From assembly GCA_019456225.1 (NCBI GenBank), contig VRUI01000009.1, positions 29,936-93,935 on the forward strand: a DNA stretch of 64,000 bases, given 5' to 3'. Position 1 is the first letter of the stretch, and every line of letters starts with the position of its first letter. Made by a program: the position numbers and the translations under genes. Source of the stretch: Planctomycetota bacterium (GTDB lineage Bacteria; Planctomycetota; Phycisphaerae; Sedimentisphaerales; Anaerohalosphaeraceae). Positions 26,202 to 35,348 of the stretch are shown here, piece after piece. The notes under the pieces were generated by a model. It was not told the DNA's origin. It ran no database searches and was given only the letters and a program-made list of their open reading frames with translations.

Positions 26202-27332
26202 TCAAAGCATTTCGTCCAGTGTTGCTTTTAGCTCTGTGGCGACTATTTCTACTTCCTGTTTCGTCAGGTTATTATGGAACGGAAGTGCCAGGGTGCTTTT
26301 GCATACTTCGTCGGTTATCGGGAAATCGCCTTCTTTCAGGCCAAGCTCTCCGCTGATGAACGGCTGGAGGTAGACCGGCGGGAAGTAGTTGCTTACCTGA
26401 ACGCCCCTTTCGATCATGCGTTTTAGGATGGCGTTTCTGGTCTCAACAGTCAGTGTTTTGTCAGCGAGGCGGACGACATATACGAACCAGCTCATCACAC
26501 AGTCCGCCGGTTCTGTCGGTACGATGAGCCTGTCATCGGCGCCGAGGATTTCGCGATACATATTGGCGACACCGCTGCGTTTTGCGACAAATTCATCGAT
26601 CCGTGACAGCTGGACAATTCCCAATGCGCAATTAATATCGCTAAGCCTGAAATTATATCCGAGCCTGTCATGGGCGAGCCATCCGCCGCCTTTGCCCCGG
26701 CCCTGGTTACGAAGCGACTGACACAAATCCGCCAGCTCGTCATCGTTGGTCAGTATTATCCCGCCTTCGCCGGTGGTGATCTGCTTGTTGGGATAAAAGG
26801 CGAACGTACTCATAGTCCCGAAAGTACCGACCTTTTTACCGCCCAGTTCGGAACCAAGCCCCTCGCAGCTGTCCTCGATAACCAGGAGGTTGTGCTTTTT
26901 GGCAATGGCGCAAACTTCGTCCAGACCGGCTGGGTTGCCGAATACAACGACAGGCAGAATTGCCTTGGTCTTTTCGGTTATCTTATCTTCAATATTTGCC
27001 GGATCCATGTTCAGGCTCACCGGGTCAATGTCAACGAACACCGGTTTCGCCCCGGTCATCATGATCGTAGTCGCCGAAGCGATAAACGTAAACGGAGTAG
27101 TGATCACCTCATCGCCTTCGCCGATACCAAGAGCCTTCATGCACAGATACAGCCCGCTTGTTCCACTGTTTACCGCGACAGCGCGTTTCATACCGGTGTA
27201 TGCGCAAAACGCATCTTCAAACTCACCGAGCTTAGGCCCCAGAGAAAGGTTTGGAGTACGCAGAACATCGGTGACTGCTTTGATCTCAGCTTCTGTTATA
27301 TCCGGACGAGATAAATTAACCTTAAATTCCAT
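26202..27332 (-). CDS. DegT/DnrJ/EryC1/StrS family sugar aminotransferase
   Basis: 376 residues, PLP enzyme. VNSGTSGLYLCMKALGIG binds the phosphate, VIEDSCEGLG holds the PLP-binding Asp, and the Schiff-base lysine is in AFYPNKQITTGEGG (about residue 185). This family transaminates nucleotide-linked keto sugars for glycan or lipopolysaccharide synthesis. No other sugar-nucleotide genes are nearby, so the substrate is unknown. Lies downstream of rubrerythrin. Confidence 0.93.
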   Translation of the reverse strand: MEFKVNLSRPDITEAEIKAVTDVLRTPNLSLGPKLGEFEDAFCAYTGMKRAVAVNSGTSGLYLCMKALGIGEGDEVITTPFTFIASATTIMMTGAKPVFVDIDPVSLNMDPANIEDKITEKTKAILPVVVFGNPAGLDEVCAIAKKHNLLVIEDSCEGLGSELGGKKVGTFGTMSTFAFYPNKQITTGEGGIILTNDDELADLCQSLRNQGRGKGGGWLAHDRLGYNFRLSDINCALGIVQLSRIDEFVAKRSGVANMYREILGADDRLIVPTEPADCVMSWFVYVVRLADKTLTVETRNAILKRMIERGVQVSNYFPPVYLQPFISGELGLKEGDFPITDEVCKSTLALPFHNNLTKQEVEIVATELKATLDEML

Positions 27333-27335
27333 AAG

Positions 27336-27405
27336 TATAGCCTCGGCCGTAAGGCCGAATCCTTAATTTTGATTATTGATTTTTAATTTTTTATCTTTGA
27401 TTTAT
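27336..27405 (-). repeat. Partial SC-repeat copy 5 (rubrerythrin/aminotransferase)
   Basis: Hairpin B GGATTCGGCC-TTAC-GGCCGAGGCTAT (27362-27336) is intact and ends 4 bases before the aminotransferase ATG. The linker is AT-rich and hairpin A is not recognisable. Confidence 0.7.
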
Positions 27406-27906
27406 CTATTCTATTTCGTTGAATTTGCTTGCCGGTACTCCGCATACGGGGCATCTTTCCGGTGCTTCGTCGAGGACGGTGTTTCCGCATACGCTGCAGA
27501 CGTATATCTTGCTTTCGGCGAGGTCGTTGCCGTCTGCGACCTGTTTGGCTGCATCGTTGTAGAGGCTAAAGTGCACCTGCTCGACGGCCATAGCATTCTG
27601 GAAAGACACCAGTGCCCTCTTGTTGTTGTCGGCTTTAGCGTCTTCGATGAACCTGGGATACATGTCGGTAAACTCAAATTCCTCACCGCTCATAGCACCT
27701 GCCAGATTTTCCTTAGTAGTTCCAACGCCGTCCATTGCGCTCAGGTGTGCCAGTGCGTGGACAGTCTCGGCGGCTGCGGCTGCCCTGAAAAGCTTAGCGA
27801 TCTGCGGCAAACCCTCAGAGTCAGCCTTCTTCGCAAAAGCGAGGTATTTACGGTTGGCCTGACTTTCGCCGGCAAATGCGTCTTGTAGATCTTCCATTGA
27901 TTTCAT
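27406..27906 (-). CDS. rbr: Rubrerythrin
   Basis: 166 residues. N-terminal four-helix ferritin-like di-iron domain (with FAGESQANRKY and the repeated E...H ligands), C-terminal rubredoxin-like [Fe(SCys)4] site, CSVCG...CPVCG. It reduces hydrogen peroxide in anaerobes and oxygen-sensitive bacteria. Fits the anaerobic picture given by the ferredoxin and hyp genes. Confidence 0.95.
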   Translation of the reverse strand: MKSMEDLQDAFAGESQANRKYLAFAKKADSEGLPQIAKLFRAAAAAETVHALAHLSAMDGVGTTKENLAGAMSGEEFEFTDMYPRFIEDAKADNNKRALVSFQNAMAVEQVHFSLYNDAAKQVADGNDLAESKIYVCSVCGNTVLDEAPERCPVCGVPASKFNEIE

Positions 27907-28430
27907 TGCATAATCCTTTCAAAACTTATCGTTATATTTATAGTTATCGTCTGACTATGGTATACAATCACACGCAAATAATCAAATTAATATTGCTCGA
28001 AATAAAAGGAGCAGATATGCTCTGCAAAAAAACTCTAAATTCCCCCTGAATTGTGAACAAAACCACAAGCTGAGTTAATGTCCAATTCAATAGTTGTTTC
28101 TTAAAAGACTCGTATAGACGGCATTTAGAGCACTTTAATATTTTCTGCTCCGCTTTATGCCGTCGAGAGGACAAGGCTGGCAAAGAAGGATACGCAGCAA
28201 TATTGAAATATTGCGAGTAATCCTGATGCCAGACAGCCCAAGCCGCAACAGGCAGAAAGCGAGCACGAAAAATTAAATTGCTCTAGTGCTTGTTTAGTAT
28301 TTAGAATTCGCTTGCGTCCCGGCTTTACGTCGGGATAGTGCTTAGGAATTGTCCAACAGCCCCTTACGCTCTCACGCTCCTGTGTTATGTGAAATCCTGA
28401 TTCAACAGGACCAATTGCTAAACAATCAAC
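27907..28430. other. Gene-free start of the repeat region
   Basis: No supported gene. AT-rich to about 28140, then fragments of mixed composition with short direct repeats. A minus-strand open frame (28155-28592) crosses the tandem array and is not considered coding. Confidence 0.5.
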
Positions 28431-28439
28431 CAAACCAAG

Positions 28440-28559
28440 CCAAACCTGCCCAATCCAAACCTGCCCAATCCAAACCCGCCCGAGCCAAACCTGTCCAAGC
28501 CAAACCTGCCCAATCCAAACCCGCCCGAGCCAAACATGCCCACGCCAAACCTGCCCAAC
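28440..28559. repeat. 15-bp tandem array 1 (8 units)
   Basis: Eight units of consensus CCAAACCTGCCCAAT, with variants CCAAACCCGCCCGAG and CCAAACATGCCCACG. Because the unit is 15 bases, both strands stay open and would read as pentapeptide repeats (KPAQS-type on plus, GQVWL-type on minus). No start with ribosome-binding site was seen. Confidence 0.9.
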
Positions 28560-28604
28560 CTCAATCCTGCTTGTTACCTTCGCACTTGTCACCTGTCACC
28601 AATC

Positions 28605-28654
28605 GCGCGCTATGTCCACGAGTGACATTCTGGGTCAACATATACTATTGGCCC
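28605..28654. repeat. Tail repeat, copy 1
   Basis: GCGCTATGTCCACGAGTGAC followed by ATTCTGGG and a CATATACTAT segment. Shared with 29001-29047 and 30024-30072; copies 1 and 2 are also preceded by a shared ~45 bases containing TTACCTTCGCACTTGTCACC. Confidence 0.8.
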
Positions 28655-28711
28655 TGTAACTTGTCTTCATTCGCAGTTTTTGGGATGAAAATCCAATCAA
28701 AATTGGAGGTG

Positions 28712-28903
28712 TAATATCAATCTCAGCTAATTCAAACCGGTCATGCAATATTGTAATTCCCGCCAAGGCGTCAATCCACAGCCGGCAAAACCATAAGGTC
28801 GTCAAGTGAGTAAGTTAATTTAGTGGCAAATTAGTTCGGGTTTAAAATACTGTAAGACGCCCACACAAAAGCGCGGGAGCGCCTTGAGCGAAGCGAAATC
28901 CGC
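28712..28903. repeat. 192-bp direct repeat, copy 1
   Basis: Nearly identical to 29206-29397 at a constant offset of 494 bases (one difference noticed, AAGG/AGGG). Ends in GCGAAATCCGC and runs directly into tandem array 2. No gene; contains a TTCCCGCCAAGGCG hairpin-repeat relic. Confidence 0.92.
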
Positions 28904-28908
28904 CCACG

Positions 28909-28953
28909 CCAAACCTGCCCAATCCAAACCCGCCCAAGCCAAACCTGCCCAAC
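28909..28953. repeat. 15-bp tandem array 2 (3 units)
   Basis: Three full units of the CCAAACCTGCCCAAT type, preceded by a partial unit at the junction with the 192-bp repeat. Confidence 0.88.
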
Positions 28954-29047
28954 CTCAATCCTGCTTGTTACCTTCGCACTTGTCACCTGTCACCAATAGC
29001 ACGCTATGTCCCGCAGTGACATTCTGGGTATACATATACTATAGCCA
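28954..29047. repeat. Array flank and tail repeat, copy 2
   Basis: Repeats the CTCAATCCTGCTTGTTACC flank and the GCTATGTCCCGCAGTGACATT tail-repeat seen after array 1. Confidence 0.82.
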
Positions 29048-29205
29048 CTGCAAGGCCTTTTATTTCCCCGACTGCATTCAAAATAAAAGCAATTAGTCGC
29101 CAGCGGTGCCATCGCCCCCTCCGGCCTCGATGGCTAAACCCGGGATCCCCATTTGATGCGGCAAAGACAGTAAAGCTTATAGGCGCAAACTACCTTATTT
29201 TCGTA

Positions 29206-29397
29206 TAATATCAATCTCAGCTAATTCAAACCGGTCATGCAATATTGTAATTCCCGCCAGGGCGTCAATCCACAGCCGGCAAAACCATAAGGTCGTCAAG
29301 TGAGTAAGTTAATTTAGTGGCAAATTAGTTCGGGTTTAAAATACTGTAAGACGCCCACACAAAAGCGCGGGAGCGCCTTGAGCGAAGCGAAATCCGC
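29206..29397. repeat. 192-bp direct repeat, copy 2
   Basis: Second copy of 28712-28903, here followed by AGAAGGCGGACCCG instead of the tandem array, with which TCCGC/GCGGA can pair. Confidence 0.92.
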
Positions 29398-29893
29398 AGA
29401 AGGCGGACCCGAATAAAACGCCCAAAAAAACAGTAATAACGCTAAAACTTAAGATAAACATTCGGTAATGCTAAATCGCTACTAATACCAATTCCGATTA
29501 ATCAATGCGCCCTTTTGTCATTCCCGCCAAGGCGTCAATCCATAGTAAAATAGCTTGCGCCGAAGGCGGTTTCATATTTTCTGCACATGCCTAAAATGTT
29601 ACTAATTTACGATTAGCGCAGTAATTATTCGTATTTCGTATAACCTGGTTATTGGTTATTCCGTGTACTGAGCAAAGTGAAGTTAGAGCCTGCCCCAATT
29701 TTACATCGGGAGCTTCACGTCGGGATTGGATATTCAAAAAACGCAAAAACAAAAGCCTCACGGCACCAGAATATATCAGGTATAATCAATATACGACACA
29801 CTCAGAAACCAGCAGTGCCACCGCCGACAGAAGTGCGAGCTATCATACTGGCCCCCTGAAGAAGCGAGACACTTGTTAGGGTGTATGTTATGA
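29398..29893. other. Gene-free, repeat-rich interval
   Basis: No supported gene. Contains a further TCATTCCCGCCAAGGCG relic (29519-29535) and a GGTTATTGGTTATTCC segment (29646-29661). Confidence 0.5.
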
Positions 29894-29944
29894 TGTATTT
29901 CTCCGGTGTAATGAGCCATAGATGAATGAAACCGGAGAAATACA
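29894..29944. repeat. Perfect 14-bp inverted repeat
   Basis: TGTATTTCTCCGGT (29894-29907) and ACCGGAGAAATACA (29931-29944) with 23 bases between. Could be a hairpin, an operator or the ends of a miniature element. Confidence 0.8.
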
Positions 29945-30023
29945 CTCGAAAACTTGAAAGGTCTCTAACCCGAGAAAACCCGAAAACCTGCTAACCCGAA
30001 AGATGACTAACATGCAAATAAAC

Positions 30024-30072
30024 GCGCGCTATGTCCCCGAGTGACATTCCGGGTATACATATACTATAGCCC
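30024..30072. repeat. Tail repeat, copy 3
   Basis: GCGCGCTATGTCCCCGAGTG then ACATTCCGGG and ATACATATACTATAGCC. This copy stands alone, without tandem array. Confidence 0.8.
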
Positions 30073-30234
30073 TAACACGTCTCTTGATGTCCATTCCACA
30101 AATATCAAAGCCCAGGGCATTACCCGCCCATGAGTGATATATTGTCAGATTAAACCTGCCAAAATGACAAATCCGCCTGTTTTGCAAAATCCGTAAACCT
30201 CTGCAATTAAACGACTTACGATTTTTCTGGTTAC

Positions 30235-30250
30235 TGGCACGCGTTTTGCA
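30235..30250 (+). promoter_or_regulatory. Candidate sigma-54 promoter upstream of dnaK
   Basis: TGGCAC (30235-30240), GCGTT, TTGCA (30246-30250): GG-N10-GC, a full match to the -24/-12 consensus. Transcription would start near 30261, about 77 bases before the dnaK ATG. rpoN is encoded at 13.2 kb. No activator-binding site was identified. Confidence 0.5.
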
Positions 30251-30281
30251 CTTATATATATGCAGACAGATACTGCATTTT

Positions 30282-30311
30282 TTGGCAGTTTATCAAATAT
30301 ATGTTTACAAT
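30282..30311 (+). promoter_or_regulatory. Candidate sigma-70 promoter of dnaK
   Basis: TTGGCA (30282-30287), 18-base spacer, TACAAT (30306-30311). The -10 box is close to the ribosome-binding site GGAG at 30326-30329, so the leader would be about 20 bases. No CIRCE element was seen. Confidence 0.5.
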
Positions 30312-30337
30312 GTAATTTTTGCATAGGAGTAATAAAA

Positions 30338-32281
30338 ATGGGTAAAATAATTGGAATCGACTTAGGTACTACTAACTCTGTTGTCGCTGTCATGGAAGGC
30401 TCGACGCCGAAGGTTCTGGTAAACTCTTCGGGTTCGCGTATTACGCCTTCTGTTGTCGGGTTTACCGACAAGGGCGAGCGCCTCGTTGGCCAGATCGCCA
30501 AGCATCAACAGGTAACAAACCCTGAAAACACCGTCTTTTCGATCAAACGCTTCATGGGCCGTCGCCACAGCGAGGTTAGCGCAGAAGAAAAAGGCGTCCC
30601 CTACAAGATCACCGGCGCATCCGGCGAGCTGGTAAAAGTCAACGTTCGCGGCAAGGAATACACCCCGCCGGAGATCTCAGCGATGGTTCTTCAGGACCTG
30701 AAAAAGACAGCCGAAGACTACCTCGGCGAAACCGTCGACCAGGCAGTCATCACAGTGCCTGCATACTTCAACGACGCCCAGCGTCAGGCTACCAAAGACG
30801 CCGGCAAGATCGCAGGCCTGAAGGTCGAGCGTATCATCAACGAACCGACAGCGGCCGCACTGGCTTACGGACTCGACAGCAAAAAGGAAGAAAAGATCGC
30901 AGTCTTCGACTTCGGCGGCGGTACTTTCGACGTCTCGATCCTCGACATCGGCGAAAACATCGTTGAGGTGCTAAGCACAAACGGCGACACGCACCTCGGC
31001 GGCGACGACCTCGACGAAATACTGATCAACTACCTCGCGGACGAGTTCAAGAAGACCGAAGGCATCGACCTCCGTCAGGACCCGATGGCTCATCAAAGGC
31101 TCAAAGAAGCCGGCGAAAAAGCCAAGTGCGAATTGAGCACCCAGCTCGAAAGCAACATCAACCTGCCGTTCATCACAGCCGACGCTTCCGGACCGAAACA
31201 CTTGCAGCTTACTATCTCGCGGAGTAAGTTTGAATCGCTTGCCGAAGATACATTTGAAAGACTTAAAGATCCGTGTATGAAGGCTCTTAAGGATGCAGGC
31301 CTGACGGCAGGCGACATCAAAGAGGTTCTCCTTGTCGGTGGTTCCACACGAATCCCCAAGGTTCAGGAGATCGCCAAAGACATCTTCGCCAAAGACTCCA
31401 ACAAGAGCATCAACCCCGATGAGGTCGTATCTCTCGGTGCAGCCATCCAGGGTGCCGTCCTCGCCGGCGACTCAGGCGTCAAAGACATCCTCCTGCTCGA
31501 CGTTACCCCGCTTTCGCTGGGCGTTGAAACAATGGGCGGCGTAATGACTCGCCTGATCGAGCGCAATACGACTATCCCAACGAGCAAGAAGGAAGTCTTC
31601 TCGACAGCCGCCGACAGCCAGACAAGCGTCGACATTCACGTTCTGCAGGGCGAAAGAGAATTCGCTAATGACAACAGAACGCTCGGCCGCTTCCAGTTGG
31701 CCGACATCCCCGCCGCTCCAAGAGGCATGCCCCAGATCGAGGTCGCTTTCGACATCGACGCCAACGGCATTCTCAATGTGTCGGCGAAGGATACCGGCAC
31801 AGGCAAAGAGCATTCGATCAAGATCGAGTCAAGCTCCGGCCTTAGCGAAGATGAAGTCGAAAAGATGGCCAAAGACGCAGAGTCGCACGCCGAAGAAGAT
31901 AAGAAACGCAGAGAGGTCGTCGACCTGAAGAACCAGGCAGACCAGCTTATCTACCAGACAGAAAAGACCCTAAAGGAGCATGGCGACAAGGTTTCGAGCG
32001 AGACATGCGGAAATATCGAAAGCTCTCTCAACACTCTTAAAGAAGCAATCAAGGGCGATGACGGCGACGCTATCAAGAAGGCCACCGAAGGCGTAAGCAC
32101 AGCGGCCCAGGAACTCGGCAAAGTACTCTACGAAGAAGCAGCTAAGGAACAAGCAGCCGCCCAGCCCCAGCCAGGCGACGAAGCCCCGCAAGGCGAGGCA
32201 CCGGCCGAAGGCGAAGCCACTACAAAGAAGGTAGACAGCGATGTAATAGACGCAGAGTTCGAAGCAAAGGACACAGAATAA
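30338..32281 (+). CDS. dnaK: Molecular chaperone DnaK (Hsp70)
   Basis: 647 residues from [18 protein letters not shown] lies 8 bases before this ATG, and the longer frame from 30260 is not supported. The ATPase domain (motifs [30 protein letters not shown]) is followed by the linker DVTPLSLG, the substrate-binding domain and a lid, with a Gln/Pro/Glu-rich tail ending [15 protein letters not shown]. grpE and dnaJ are not adjacent. GC-rich, codon-optimised appearance in contrast to the flanking repeats. Confidence 0.98.
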   Translation: MGKIIGIDLGTTNSVVAVMEGSTPKVLVNSSGSRITPSVVGFTDKGERLVGQIAKHQQVTNPENTVFSIKRFMGRRHSEVSAEEKGVPYKITGASGELVKVNVRGKEYTPPEISAMVLQDLKKTAEDYLGETVDQAVITVPAYFNDAQRQATKDAGKIAGLKVERIINEPTAAALAYGLDSKKEEKIAVFDFGGGTFDVSILDIGENIVEVLSTNGDTHLGGDDLDEILINYLADEFKKTEGIDLRQDPMAHQRLKEAGEKAKCELSTQLESNINLPFITADASGPKHLQLTISRSKFESLAEDTFERLKDPCMKALKDAGLTAGDIKEVLLVGGSTRIPKVQEIAKDIFAKDSNKSINPDEVVSLGAAIQGAVLAGDSGVKDILLLDVTPLSLGVETMGGVMTRLIERNTTIPTSKKEVFSTAADSQTSVDIHVLQGEREFANDNRTLGRFQLADIPAAPRGMPQIEVAFDIDANGILNVSAKDTGTGKEHSIKIESSSGLSEDEVEKMAKDAESHAEEDKKRREVVDLKNQADQLIYQTEKTLKEHGDKVSSETCGNIESSLNTLKEAIKGDDGDAIKKATEGVSTAAQELGKVLYEEAAKEQAAAQPQPGDEAPQGEAPAEGEATTKKVDSDVIDAEFEAKDTE

Positions 32282-32354
32282 AAACCTTAAAAGCGCGGGA
32301 GCGCAAGCTCCTCGATCAGACTTCAAAACACAGATTGACATCACTAACACAATT

Positions 32355-32394
32355 AAGCTATGGCCGGCAAAAAGTCAGCCATAGCTTTTTTTTT
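32355..32394 (+). terminator. Rho-independent terminator of dnaK
   Basis: AAGCTATGGC (32355-32364) pairs with GCCATAGCTT (32378-32387) and continues into a run of nine T. Confidence 0.9.
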
Positions 32395-32685
32395 GCCATC
32401 AACCGTAACGGCACGCTGGCTCAGTGCCGATACAGAGACCCAACTCCGTAATGTCGAAATTCTGCCGATATTCTCCCTTTGTTGAATTTAGTTATCCTCT
32501 GAATAAAGGTTAAAAAAACCTTCAAAAACGCACGCTTTTACTCAAAATAATTCAAAATATCTCAATTTATCGCGATATATTTCAATTAATTTCAAAAAAT
32601 GTCAAAAAAAAACGCCCAAAACCATAGGTGGGAAATGTCGACAATGTCCAGTATAGGCGCAATTTGATTAAATCATGGCGAGCTT
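32395..32685. other. Gene-free interval between dnaK and ftsY
   Basis: AT-rich with recurring TCAAAA/TTCAA words (32520-32610). The genes on either side converge. No coding frame seen. Confidence 0.5.
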
Positions 32686-33609
32686 TTAAGCAAACAGTGC
32701 ATCAACAAATTCAGCAGGATCAAACTCAGCAATATCCTCAGGCTGCTCCCCTAACCCCACGAATTTCACTGGGATGTCTAGCTGGTCCTTAATTGCGATC
32801 ACTATGCCGCCTCTTGCTGTGCCATCGAGTTTCGCGAGAAATATTCCTGTAACGTCGATAGCTGCGGTAAACATCTTAGCCTGCATTATAGCGTTTTGGC
32901 CGGTAGTGGAGTCCAGCACTAAAAGCACCTCTGTTGGGGCGCCAGGTATCTTTTTGGCTACGACATTGCGTATTTTGGAGAGCTCATTCATCAAATGGGT
33001 CTGGGTATGCAGCCTGCCTGCAGTGTCCAGTATGAGGTAGTCTACATCCCTGGCTACGGCCGCCTCACAGGCGTCATAAGCCACGGCACTGGGGTCTGCG
33101 CCGGACTTGTGCTTTACTATCTGGACGCCGATCCGCTCGGACCAGATCGTCAACTGCTCAACCGCTGCGGCCCGAAACGTGTCGCATGCCGCTACGATGA
33201 CCTCTTCGCCGTTCTGGCTGAGTGTATATGCGAGCTTGGCGATGCTAGTAGTTTTTCCGGACCCGTTAGTACCTGCGACCAGTATTACTGTAGGGCCGTT
33301 TTCGGCGGTGTGGAGCTGTCTGTCCTGATGGGGCCAGTAGCTTTTCAGTTTGTCTTTGAGGAATTCCAGGATGTCTTCGGTCTTTTCTATCTCCCGTTTT
33401 TTGTAGGCATCCCGCAAGTCGTTCATCAGCAGATCGGTTGTTTCTACGCCGATATCATCGCTTATTAGGATCTCTTCCAGTTCGTCGAGCAGGTCGTCGT
33501 CGATCTTTCTGCCGATTGTCAGCACCGCAGATAAACTTGAGCTGATCTTAGAGCGTGTCTTGTCGAGGTGGTCTTTTAGAAATTGTACTGTCTTTCCGAA
33601 TATTCCCAT
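32686..33609 (-). CDS. ftsY: Signal recognition particle receptor FtsY
   Basis: 307 residues: N domain (~1-95), then G domain with G1 GTNGSGKTT, DTFRAAAVEQL, G3 DTAGRLHTQ, and G4-G5 (LAKLDGTARGG, GLGEQPEDI). The long acidic A domain of E. coli FtsY is missing, as in many bacteria; membrane targeting would rely on the amphipathic N-terminus. Receptor for Ffh/SRP RNA (ffs at 5.0 kb). Confidence 0.97.
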   Translation of the reverse strand: MGIFGKTVQFLKDHLDKTRSKISSSLSAVLTIGRKIDDDLLDELEEILISDDIGVETTDLLMNDLRDAYKKREIEKTEDILEFLKDKLKSYWPHQDRQLHTAENGPTVILVAGTNGSGKTTSIAKLAYTLSQNGEEVIVAACDTFRAAAVEQLTIWSERIGVQIVKHKSGADPSAVAYDACEAAVARDVDYLILDTAGRLHTQTHLMNELSKIRNVVAKKIPGAPTEVLLVLDSTTGQNAIMQAKMFTAAIDVTGIFLAKLDGTARGGIVIAIKDQLDIPVKFVGLGEQPEDIAEFDPAEFVDALFA

Positions 33610-33621
33610 TGTTACTCCGGG

Positions 33622-33690
33622 CTTTCAAATGAATAATGTATATTGTCTAATGTATAATGAATGATACGCCCTTTCGGACGATACTATATT
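33622..33690 (+). repeat. Decayed SC-repeat copy 6 (between ftsY and dnaA)
   Basis: The linker AATGAATAATGTATATTG and TCTAATGTATAATGA is identical to that of copy 9. Hairpin B is degenerate (CGCCC-TTTC-GGACG) and hairpin A is lost. The only copy not attached to an upstream stop codon in the sense direction. Confidence 0.7.
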
Positions 33691-33959
33691 ATATAAGAGT
33701 TTGCCAGAAAATTGGTAAAATTTCAAGTATATAAAAATTTTGTATATTACATTGGCGGATTTCGTTTGACATGGGGTTATGATGGTGATAAATTTGCATT
33801 ATTGAAGGGCCACGGAAGGCATTTCTAATCCAACTATAGTTAGTTGGTATCTTGCGAGGTTATTTTTTACTCACAACTATCATTGAATTTACGCAATTAA
33901 TTTTGGCGTTGCTGGTTTACGCGTTGAAATTGTTCGGATAAAAGCAAAGGTAATAAGTT
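33691..33959. other. dnaA upstream region
   Basis: AT-rich divergent spacer between ftsY and dnaA. I looked for TTATCCACA-type DnaA boxes and saw none, so an origin here is not supported. Confidence 0.45.
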
Positions 33960-35270
33960 TTGGCGACTAAGGGTATAACTGATATCTTTTATGATATTCT
34001 TGAGCATGTCAAGGCTCTTGACCCCGTCAACACGCGCAAGTGGTTTGACGATCTTGTGGTTACGCAGTTTGCCGGCGGCCATCTGGATATCGGCTGTCCG
34101 GACGAGGCGACTGCGCAGTATATGGAAGATAACTGTTCGAGGAATTTCACCAAGGCTGCGCAAAGCGTGACTGGTCATCTTGTCAGCGTTTCATTCTGCG
34201 TTGCCGGGGGGAGAGCTTCGGGCCAGGCAGTTTCAACGGCTCGCGGGGGGGTTAAACTGCATCCGGATTATACTTTTGAGAATTTCGTGGTCGGTCCGTG
34301 TAACCGGCTTGCACAGGCAAGTTGTGTCGCGGTTAGCCGCTCGCCTGGTGATACGTACAATCCGCTTTTTCTTTACGGAAGTTCCGGGCTTGGCAAGACT
34401 CATTTGCAGCATGCGATCTGTCATGGTGCACGTAAGATGTCGCCGGATATTTCGATCAAGTTTTTGAGCTGCGAAGAATTTATTAACGATTTTATCAGCG
34501 CGATCGAAAAGGGGGATCTGCCGGAGTTTCAGAGCAGGTACCGAACCGCCGATATCCTGGTGATCGACGACATACAGTTTTTGCGGGAGAAGGAACACAG
34601 CCAGGAAGAATTTTTCCATACGTTCAATGCGCTTTACAATAATCGAAAGCAGATCATCCTGACGGCTGATTGTCCGCCTTCGGATCTGGCTAACCTGGAA
34701 GATCGTTTGATCAGCCGGTTTAAGTGGGGGCTCGTTGCCAAGCTCGATGCACCGAGCTACGAGACGCGGGTTGCTATCGTCGGCAAGAAGGCCAGGCTTC
34801 GCGGGCTTGAGATTTCCGATGAGGTTGCCGAGTATATCGCCGGTAAGGTCAAGGCGAATATTCGCGAGCTTGAAGGGGCGATCACTATCGTTTACGCGAT
34901 GGCCAAGGCCAGCGGCGAGCCGATCACGCTCGAACTTGCAAAGATCGCTATGGGCGACCAGATCGAGGCGAGCGAAAAGGATATTACGATCACGGCGATC
35001 ATTAACGCGGTGACGGATTATTTTGATGTGCGGCTGACGGACTTGCAGAGCAAGAAACGCAGCCAGAGTATTACGCTGCCGCGGCAGTACTGCATGTACC
35101 TGGCAAGAAACCTGACCAGGCACAGCCTGGAAGAGATCGGCGGCCACCTGGGAGGAAGAGACCACACCACAGTACTACACGCCTGCACAAAGATAACCGA
35201 CCTAAAAGAGAAGGACACACACACGCAGGGCCAGCTGGAGGAACTTACCGAGGCGATAACAAGAGCGTGA
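33960..35270 (+). CDS. dnaA: Chromosomal replication initiator DnaA
   Basis: 436 residues. Domain I (~1-75), short linker, then AAA+ domain with Walker A GSSGLGKTH, Walker B ILVIDDIQFL, sensor motifs and the VALID-like VAKLDAPSYETR stretch, and domain IV with the signature GGRDHTTVLHA that contacts DnaA boxes. The start is a TTG at 33960 with AAAGG upstream; no ATG precedes domain I. dnaN and gyrB are not adjacent, as is common in Planctomycetes. Confidence 0.97.
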   Translation: MATKGITDIFYDILEHVKALDPVNTRKWFDDLVVTQFAGGHLDIGCPDEATAQYMEDNCSRNFTKAAQSVTGHLVSVSFCVAGGRASGQAVSTARGGVKLHPDYTFENFVVGPCNRLAQASCVAVSRSPGDTYNPLFLYGSSGLGKTHLQHAICHGARKMSPDISIKFLSCEEFINDFISAIEKGDLPEFQSRYRTADILVIDDIQFLREKEHSQEEFFHTFNALYNNRKQIILTADCPPSDLANLEDRLISRFKWGLVAKLDAPSYETRVAIVGKKARLRGLEISDEVAEYIAGKVKANIRELEGAITIVYAMAKASGEPITLELAKIAMGDQIEASEKDITITAIINAVTDYFDVRLTDLQSKKRSQSITLPRQYCMYLARNLTRHSLEEIGGHLGGRDHTTVLHACTKITDLKEKDTHTQGQLEELTEAITRA

Positions 35271-35275
35271 TCGCT

Positions 35276-35348
35276 CAAGCCGACCTTTGGCCGGTTTGAA
35301 ATGTCTAATGTATAATGAAGGATTCGGCCTGGCGGCCGAGGCTATTTT
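35276..35348 (+). repeat. SC-repeat copy 7 (dnaA/rloB)
   Basis: CAAGCCGACC-TTT-GGCCGGTTTG begins 5 bases after the dnaA stop; TGTATAATG linker; hairpin B GGATTCGGCC-TGGC-GGCCGAGGCTATTTTT. The TAG stop of rloB (minus strand) is supplied by the GGCTA of hairpin B. Confidence 0.85.

Noticed and set aside
28155..28592. Minus-strand open frame with GQVWL-type pentapeptide repeats
   Set aside because: The frame is open only because the 15-bp tandem unit is a multiple of three; no ribosome-binding site, and the opposite strand is equally open.
28349..28714. Plus-strand frame with KPAQS-type repeats
   Set aside because: Same tandem-array artefact; the second copy at 28884-29096 has a different N-terminus and no start signal.
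28440..28953. CRISPR-like array
   Set aside because: Units are contiguous 15-mers without spacers and there are no cas genes.
30180..30337. CIRCE heat-shock operator before dnaK
   Set aside because: No TTAGCACTC-N9-GAGTGCTAA or close variant seen.
33691..33959. Replication origin next to dnaA
   Set aside because: No DnaA boxes recognised and dnaN is absent; AT-richness alone is not enough.
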